Below, piece by piece: positions 57,070 through 64,000 of a stretch of DNA of 64,000 nucleotides. The notes under the pieces are model-generated. The model was not told the DNA's origin. It saw nothing but the letters and a program-made list of their open reading frames with translations, and did no database searches. The stretch is from NCBI GenBank assembly GCA_963682055.1, contig OY821748.1:31150661-31214660 (forward strand). Direction: 5' to 3'. The first letter of the stretch is position 1, and each line of letters starts with the position of its first letter. The translations under genes and the position numbers were made by a program. The stretch is from Primula veris (Eukaryota > Streptophyta > Magnoliopsida > Ericales > Primulaceae).

Positions 57070-57531
57070 ACACAATGTTTTAAATAGCGTTATCGCTACC
57101 GTAGCGTTTTTTCGAGAGAAATGCTAAAAGCGCAAATAGCGTTGCTACATAGCGCTTTGCGGTGTATTTTTTTTTTTTGTGCCTAAATACATATAAATAT
57201 AGCATTAAATTCAAAACATCTAATAAAAATTAACTAAATATATATATAAAATTGTAACTAATAATCATAAAATGATTATACTTGAGATGCCACAGTATTT
57301 ATTTTGTTTGCAAGAGTTTTAGGGTTTTATTCTCTTTAACCTCCAATAATTTCATTAAAATTTTGACCAAAAATAAAAAATAAATTTTTTTTTTTTTTTG
57401 GACTACACCCGCTATAGCGTAAATAGCGTTCCTATAGCGCGAATTTAACGTTTTTCCATTCAAATAGCGTTTTAGCGTTGCGTTTTTCTTTCAAAAATCA
57501 ACAACGTTGCTAGATTTTTAAAACAGTGCTT
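57070..57531. repeat. Dispersed repeat with TTTTAAA ends, copy 3
   Basis: It starts CAATGTTTTAAATAGCG and ends AGATTTTTAAAACAGTG. Many TAGCGTT, AAATAGCG and GCTATAGCG words occur on both strands near the ends, while the centre is AT-rich. It is probably a small TIR element related to copies 1 and 2. Confidence 0.5.
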
Positions 57532-58268
57532 TTACATGGACATGCACATTTCTCTCAAAGTACATGTATGCAAAAATAAATTCTACTCTCTCCAGTTTAC
57601 TCGTTCAAACATTGTTCTACTATTTGCCTCATCTTATATCTCTACGTTTGTTGTGTTTGACCCGTTAAACCAGCTTTTGTAGGTATGTCTTATGCTACAG
57701 AATAAAACAAAGTAATTCAGGTTACTATAAAATGATAACATTTATTTTAATAATAAACATGGAAAAAGTTTTTGGCCATTTATAGAATCTTATACAATAG
57801 TAGCTATTAGATGACGAGAGATACGTTGCCTTGTTTCATTAATGCATATTTATGACAACTTATTTATCACGGATAAAGGCACATGCAGCCATACAGGTAT
57901 CACACACGAGAAATAAATTTGCAAGAAAAAAAGTATCACAAAAAATTGACAATTCGAGATAATTTAGCAATGTAATTGGCATTGTAATTGAACGAAAGGT
58001 CAACAATTTACACAATTGACCGCCAAATATATTTAATAAATTGTACTTTAAACCAACGCGTACAAAAATACATAGGTTGAAATTAAAGCATCTCGTTTCA
58101 CCACAAAATTGACACTGAAAGGAATCAATTTAGTTGTCACCATAATCATACTAGTCAAAATTTTGATTCCCCTCAATGTATGTCTGCAAAAGGTGTCCTT
58201 AAATTGAAACTAGAACTAAGCATACAGAAGGAACCAATAAAAAGATGCTACTAAAATGGACAGTGGCA
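57532..58268. other. Intergenic DNA 3' of the FKBP gene
   Basis: AT-rich and without a supported frame. The part nearest 58268 is probably the 3' untranslated region of the FKBP gene. Confidence 0.45.
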
Positions 58269-61200
58269 TCAGCGGACACTGACAAGGTCAAACTCGTAAA
58301 CCACCCAAGAGTCTGGCAGGTTTTTGTCTCCGGCTCCTTCACTTCCATCTCTGTATAACATATAAATATTTAAATGATTAAAACATACATTGAGGATACC
58401 TTTCGGAATTAAATCAAGCGTATATGGTCCCCAATTAATCTCAAATAGGGTACAAGCCGAGTTCTCAGCACCCGAAGGTGACACTCAGGCTTGTTTAAAA
58501 AAACAAAAAGCTAATGAAGCTGGGGTTTTAAAGGAAAGCTAATGAAGTCATCAATGTGTACTCTTTGGTTAAACTTCTCGTCAAAAAAACTAAATGATGA
58601 GTATAAAAAATAAATAACCACAGACCTGAATTTCGGTGGAATAGTCAACCTTCTTTTTCCTCCAACACGCATTCCTGGGAATATTAACTAAGCAGTGAGA
58701 TATAAATCAAGGCGTTGGAAAATTGACAATAAAGAAGAAATACAGTTTCAGGGCAAGACAACAGAGAACAAGTTATATACCATCTAGACCAATATTCCAG
58801 CCTTCCGTTACATCTTCAGCACCTGCAGCAAAAATTTAGTGAAAAATAAATGAATAGAACAGAGCATGGATAAACAGACATGCTCACACATTATTTATTT
58901 ATCAAGACAGTACCTAGACGAAGTTTTAAGGGAGATTTGCCAATATTTGAGTCAAATGTGTGCCCATCGTCTCTTGATTTTCCAACATAATGAACTTTAA
59001 TCTGAATCAGAAAGAAAATTCACCAGAAATCAAGTCAACAAGAGACACCAAATTAAAGGTGAACCTCAAGAAGCTAACTTAAATTGTCATCATAGATTAT
59101 TGACTACGAATGCTACAATCATGTAATAAATCGTTATTAATGGAACAACAAACTAAAACACTCCCCAAAAAATACAAAATACAGAAGAGGAAACTTGCCT
59201 TCTTCCCTGAGGTCGCTATTTTCCCATCAGGTTTACCCATCACTAAGTCTTCAATTATCAGTCCATGGGACAAGGTCCTGGCTTCAGTCGATTTGGATTT
59301 TACTTTCTTGTCATTGGGTTCAATTTTGGTCTTGTTCCTCCCTCCGTTAGACAACAAACTAACTCTATCCTCATTTTCCTTTTCTCCTTTAGTTTTGCTC
59401 TTCTTTTTTGTTTTACATTTCTTATTATTCAACTCATTTTCATCAACAACCGAGATAGAAGCGATGTCACTCCTGCACATAATACAAATCAAAACTTATA
59501 ATTCTCCATAAGAACAAGTCTACACATGTATTAGCTGGGATGCCAATATAAGCTAAAATAAAGGCAAAGAAGCGATCACTTTGAAGACATAATACTAACT
59601 TATCATGGGGTAACTTCTGATCCTCTTTGGATTCCATGAATATATCCTCCTTATTTTGCTTCGCTATGTCTTCTTCCAGTGAATTATCAATTTTTTCCTC
59701 TAAAGTTTTCCCATTTTCATTAGATTTTTTTCTCCTCTTTTTTGACCTGACATCATTCTCCGGGTCATCTTTGGTCCAAGGCTTCGTAGCATCACATGTT
59801 TTGACCCCTTTTCTGTGGAAGGCAACACCAAGCACAATGTAAGCATATCTCATAACCACAACGACAAAACACAAACACAATACACTATTTGCATCTTTTT
59901 GAAAATGATTGTTTTCTTTAAACCTTACAAGCATAATATCAGAAGTAACAAAAATAAGTGACACCGAAAAAAATAAGTCAATAGAAGGATTAATTTCACC
60001 AAAAAGAAATGCATAATGCTGATGCAGTACACACCTGTCAGTGGCTCGATTTTCATCCTCTGCCTTGAGTTGCATGATTTTCTCATCATTCATGACATTT
60101 TTATCACCATGAGTCTCAGGATTTTCGCTTGTTCTTTCTTTCCTTTTCTTCTTAGACTTGTTGTGGCTAACATCTAGGTTCTCAATGGCACTGCTCTTCT
60201 CGTTTGTTTCCTTATCATGGTCAACACTATCTTCTATCTTCTTGTCACCAGTTTTACTAATACTCTTCTCCAACTTTTCTTCCTCTGCCTTAAGTTGCAT
60301 GATTTTCTCATCATTCATGACATCGTTGTAGATATCACCATCAGTCTGAGGATTTTCACTTGTTCTTTCTTTCCTATTCTTCTCAGACTTGTTGTGGCTA
60401 ACATCTAGGTCCTCAGTGGCACTGCTCTTGTTGTTTGTTTTGTTAACATGGTCAACACCATCTTCTATCTTCTTGTCACTAGTTTTATTCATATCCTTCT
60501 CCACTTTTTCTTCAGCTTGGGTTTTACTTTTTAAAAATGTCGAGATAGGGGCACTGTCTTCATCATCGCTCACAATAACCGTGACACCCTTGTGATCATG
60601 CAGCTGTGAGTCACTTTCATTCTCTGACTCAATGGTCTTGTATCTCTTCTTAAGCCTCCTATGGCTAGATTTTCTTGTTTTTGGCTTCTTATCCAACATC
60701 TCCTCATCATATGCTGAATGAAGTGAAATATGAAGATGCTAGATCAAGATATTCCCTTTTTTTAACAAAAAAACTACTAGAACAATAAATTTTAAGAAAG
60801 CTAATTCATGAAATTGGATAATGATGGGAAAATTGCCATGGGTATTATGGTGATGATGAACGAATTGTACCCTTACGTACTAACATGGATGAAATTGTAT
60901 CATTGAAACTGTATAGAAGGCGTTGCACATAAACAACTAAACATGATACATGCTGCCAAAAAGATTGTTCAGATAATGAAACATAAATACCTAATTCTAA
61001 GTTTGAACAGATAATTTAAATCATGGTAAGAAACAAAAAAACCTACAAGTTAATATGTTACTCGTGATCTGTATAATTGTGGTTTCTGTTAGGAAGCTTT
61101 AGTATCAACGCATTTTTTCCGATTTTGTACACCAACATTTCAAAATTTCGATTTTGTACACTAACGTTTACGTTTTCAAACGATTTAGTTCACCTCAGCT

Positions 61201-63962
61201 AATTGATTTGACGGAAAAGTGGTATTTTACCGGATTGCCTCATTCAAGTTGATTAATTCTTGTGCCATGTCAACATCCACTCCACCCACATTATTTAATA
61301 CATGATTGACCCGTATAGTTTCAAAACAAACTCAATGTAATGAGTTCATATTCAAATATACCAAAATACAAAAAAAATAAAACTTCAAATGGATAAAAAG
61401 AATTGAATTTATATCCTTATATATGTAATATAAGTTCATCTTACATATGAACAAACAACCCATATAAAAACCAAATTTTAGCTGAGTTGTTAAAAATACT
61501 AGTATTATATTAATAAAAACTTTTGTATGAAGGACTTATATAAAACTTATCTCTACTAATTTACTAGATAAATAAAAGTACTCATAATATCTATGCAATA
61601 TTTTTCATTTTGTAACTGAATATAATATATTAGAGTACCTATGAAAATGAGAAAGAAAAGGTTAATTGTGAATATTAGAGTCCATCCATTCCCACCAAAA
61701 ACCCTTGTGGTGATAGGAAGGAGAGGGACTCATATATAAGTATAGGCTAGGATCAATAACCCATCAATGTGGGATATATTTCAACACTCCCCCTCACTTG
61801 TGGGCCGAGACAAAGAATGCCCAATGGGCCAAATGCCCACAAGTGTAAACAAACAAGACAAATGGGGGAGCCCAACAAACAAACAAGCCTGCTCTGATAC
61901 CATATGAGAGTCCATCCATTCCCACCAAAAGGCCTTGTGATAGGAAGGAGAGGGACTCATATATGAGTATAGGCTAGGATCAATAACCCATCAATGTGGG
62001 ATATATTTCAACAGTGAACATACACTTCAAGGAAATATATAAACGACATCATTTAAATAAACTATAACATTATTGGAAATTATAAACTACGAAAAATCAA
62101 AAGTGATCTATCTCACTTGATCAACTATTACAGGTGAAATAAGAAACTGATTCTTATTACGCATTTATAATTATTTTTCTTAATGAAAATAATTGCAAGT
62201 CGCCAATTTCTGTTTATGCAGGACTACTTTTATTATTTTAAAATGTATTTTGATGTCTTTCAGGATTTCAAGACTGAATAATATAGATATCAAATAGTTC
62301 AGTTTTAAGTTTTAAAAGCGAGGATCCAATAGAGGCTTCTTAACAAACTATGTAGACTATATACTTGTAATTTATTAAACTTAATGATGTGTACTGTTTT
62401 TAAGCAAGGAAAAAAAACAAAAGGTAACCCCTCCTTCCCAAAAATCCCCTCTCCCGTGTTAAAAAGTAGACGGCCTAATTTCATCCCTTATGTTTCCCTG
62501 TAATTTGTTTTTTCGGTTGCAAATGAAGTCTAAAGTTCACCTAGATTGATTAATTTGGCTAACAGTTAATACGAAGTCTAAAAGTTACGTATCTGGTGAA
62601 AAGAAAATGGTAGGACAAATAAACATACCATAATCACTTGTTATTGGTGACGATGAAAAGACTTCAGGATCAGCATCATCAATAAAACTATCCTCATAAC
62701 TATCATCTTCGCTACCATGAACAGATTGTTCTGCATCAGAGTTTGCAATATCCACCCCATATGATTCTCTATCCATTAAGGTAAAGGAAAAATGGAGAAG
62801 AAAAAAGCTTCTGAAACTACACCATACAGACAAACTTGCTTCAAGGTATATAGGTTCGAATAAGCTGTTATTCAAAGTAATCTTTTGTTCAAATTCAAGG
62901 TTAGGGATTAATGTTTCCATAAAGCCAATAGCACGCATGTTAAGGGGAAAAGAAGGCCCCGGTCATACGAAATTAAGAAATAAAATGCAAAAAGGATACG
63001 AGCTATCGTTATGAATAGAGCGTTGACGACCCAAATAGTAGCCGGTTAGATGAACACTTCTTGGACCAATGACAGAAAAGATGACATCATCAGCCTCTTG
63101 AAATTCCAAGTCTAAATGACATGATTCCGTTCTATCAGGCAACAGAACACAGAGAATAACAGGGCTCTTATTACCGATATTACACTGAACCACACTCTTA
63201 TTCGTGGCTGAACCAAGCCCTAGAGCAGCCTGTGAAATTGCTAATCACATGTTAACAAATATGAAATATATACATATAAACTAAATCAGAAGTAACCTGA
63301 TTTCAAAACTTCCAGTTCACATATGAATGTAGGAAAAAGGTGTTGGTAATTAGCCAAACAGTATATTAGATAAGAGTTACAGATGAAGCTGATTTGAATG
63401 GTCTGACCAACAGCTTGTTTGGTTGCCAATAGCAAATAAACTGGGTCATTTAAGACTCTTAAGAAAGTTGGGTTAATTTCTATGCGAACATTAAAAAGGC
63501 TCCAGCTGACTCAAAAAACATAAAAACAAACAACTAGACCTTGAAAGCTGCAGCCAAACAAGTCTTACATAACAACTACTAAAATACAGGATCTCTGGAA
63601 TAAACATGTTAGTCATTAACGGTCCGTTTTGGTATCAGAATATTTAGCTTTCAAAAAGCAGATTTTTAGGCTAAAAAAACTAAATATCAAAAATAGATTC
63701 ATGAAGATTTTGGACAAAAAAATTTCCTACCAAACATAGCTTTAGTAACGACGAATTTCTGAGCTAAATTATTAGTATTAGTAAACAAAGGCATCCATTC
63801 TACTACTTTACATAAATAAACCAGTACAGAGTCCATATCTCGAAAATGCATAAAAACAGATATTATGATAAGAAGATTAATATATGACCTGGGAAACATG
63901 TAGGCGTCCTCGTACTAGATCATATTTATGAGTCACTGGTTTCCCTGCTTTCACTTCAATTC
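58269..63962 (-). CDS. FKBP53: Nucleoplasmin-like FKBP (FKBP43/53 type), 5' end beyond window
   Basis: Ten minus-strand exons: 63962-63889, 63229-63000, 62768-62629, 60713-60035, 59812-59600, 59472-59199, 59001-58914, 58822-58781, 58674-58626, 58350-58269. All join in frame. The phase at the right edge needs a short first exon (Met plus about three codons) outside the window, giving about 627 residues. Order: nucleoplasmin-like domain ([37 protein letters not shown]; about 1-105), acidic segment (about 106-152), long Lys/Glu-rich nuclear region with KKRYK and KKRRKK signals, and a C-terminal FKBP domain ([39 protein letters not shown]; about 516-627). The family acts as a nuclear histone chaperone with a prolyl isomerase domain. 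Here the Tyr before the GxKGAG loop is Asp, so isomerase activity is doubtful. FKBP43 and FKBP53 cannot be separated by eye. Confidence 0.9.
59193..59199 (-). promoter_or_regulatory. Non-canonical GC splice donor in the FKBP gene
   Basis: The exon ends AAGAAG and the intron starts GCAAGT, the standard form of a GC-AG donor. The acceptor is TGATTCAG at 59002-59009. Only this donor joins the exon to the FKBP start IKVHYVG without inserting or losing residues; the nearby GT in GCAAGTTT would break the frame by four bases. Confidence 0.7.
60057..60510 (-). repeat. Internal tandem duplication of about 76 codons in FKBP exon 5
   Basis: Copy 1 (about 60510-60284) and copy 2 (about 60283-60057) both encode the ordered blocks [23 protein letters not shown] and [12 protein letters not shown]. 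They differ at scattered positions and by a two-residue indel. The duplication lengthens the Lys/Glu-rich linker. Confidence 0.85.
60714..62628 (-). other. Large intron of the FKBP gene
   Basis: This 1.9-kb intron has the donor GGTATG next to 62629 and the acceptor CATTCAG next to 60713. It contains the TRIM element and otherwise AT-rich DNA. Confidence 0.65.
61673..62013 (-). mobile_element. TRIM (terminal-repeat retrotransposon in miniature) in an FKBP intron
   Basis: Two terminal repeats (61673-61786, 114 bp; 61903-62013, 111 bp) bound a 116-bp interior. On the minus strand each begins TGTTGAAATATATCCCAC. The primer site TGGTATCAGAGC (61891-61902) abuts the 5' repeat, and CAAGTGAGGGGGAG abuts the 3' repeat as polypurine tract. 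GTGAA flanks both ends (61668-61672 and 62014-62018). It has no coding capacity and must have used proteins of another element. It lies in the intron between the fourth and fifth exons of the gene. Confidence 0.9.
63619..63746. repeat. Possible short MITE in an FKBP intron
   Basis: ACGGTCCGTTTTGGTATC on the left and CCTACCAAACATAGCTTTAG on the right are weakly inverted (GTTTTGGTA against TACCAAAC). The size is about 128 bp. The target duplication is unclear. Confidence 0.3.
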
Positions 63963-64000
63963 CTATTTAAAAAATAAATAAAATGTAATGATAAATTAGT

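Noticed and set aside
59467..60034. Single long ORF extending exon 5 of the FKBP gene leftward
   Set aside because: The open frame runs through two introns by chance; splice sites at 60035, 59812, 59600 and 59472 give a model whose end matches the FKBP domain.
1..64000. tRNA or rRNA genes
   Set aside because: No clover-leaf box pair or conserved rRNA segment was recognised. The only tRNA-related strings are retrotransposon primer sites.

Overview
This is a window of plant nuclear DNA, most likely from a dicot. It is AT-rich and dominated by retrotransposons and small non-autonomous DNA elements. Three plant protein-coding genes with GT-AG (once GC-AG) introns can be modelled, plus one pseudogene. 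The plant families involved are STP monosaccharide transporters, plant DUF604/fringe-like glycosyltransferases and nucleoplasmin-FKBPs. The species or family cannot be fixed from the sequence alone. No tRNA, rRNA or CRISPR array was seen.

Layout. Bases 1-3660 hold four tandem small coiled-coil ORFs on the minus strand, each with its own TATA box, next to a probable LTR (3107-3660); this resembles the 3' end of a Tat/Retand-type Ty3/gypsy element. Bases 4296-5080 carry five degenerate repeats centred on a GTACC..GTACC palindrome and then a TATA box. Bases 5700-9600 contain two long TIR elements, a lone CACTA end and a 175-bp tandem dimer. Bases 14977-20182 are a non-autonomous, minus-oriented LTR retrotransposon with LTRs near 970 bp, a TGGCGCC primer site and a run of 28 C at the position of its polypurine tract. 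It has a near-perfect target duplication and sits inside unassigned repeat-like DNA (11860-22300).

Bases 25661-37349 are a four-exon DUF604 glycosyltransferase gene on the plus strand. Its second intron is swollen to 6.5 kb by an intact, young Ty1/copia element in antisense (27441-32281; 347-bp LTRs differing at 2 sites; target duplication ATACC). Its third intron holds nested MITE-like DNA with long A/T inverted repeats. Bases 38860-45027 are a decayed Ty1/copia element, interrupted by a clean 1143-bp solo LTR (41866-43008, target duplication CCTCT).

Bases 47177-49025 (minus) are an intact four-exon STP hexose/H+ symporter gene of 513 codons. Bases 53617-56969 (minus) are a broken tandem copy of it. 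Bases 58269-63962 (minus) are ten exons of a nucleoplasmin-FKBP nuclear protein gene. Its first, very short exon lies beyond the right edge. An intron carries a complete 341-bp TRIM retrotransposon.

The three genes show no sign of working as a unit. They look like an ordinary plant gene neighbourhood reshaped by repeats, with a local STP duplication. The most interesting points are the TATA-driven coiled-coil ORF array, the helically phased palindromes in the solo LTR, the altered FKBP active site with a GC-AG intron and internal duplication, and the young copia insertion in the DUF604 intron. All exon joins were read by eye from splice sites and frame; no transcript data were available.
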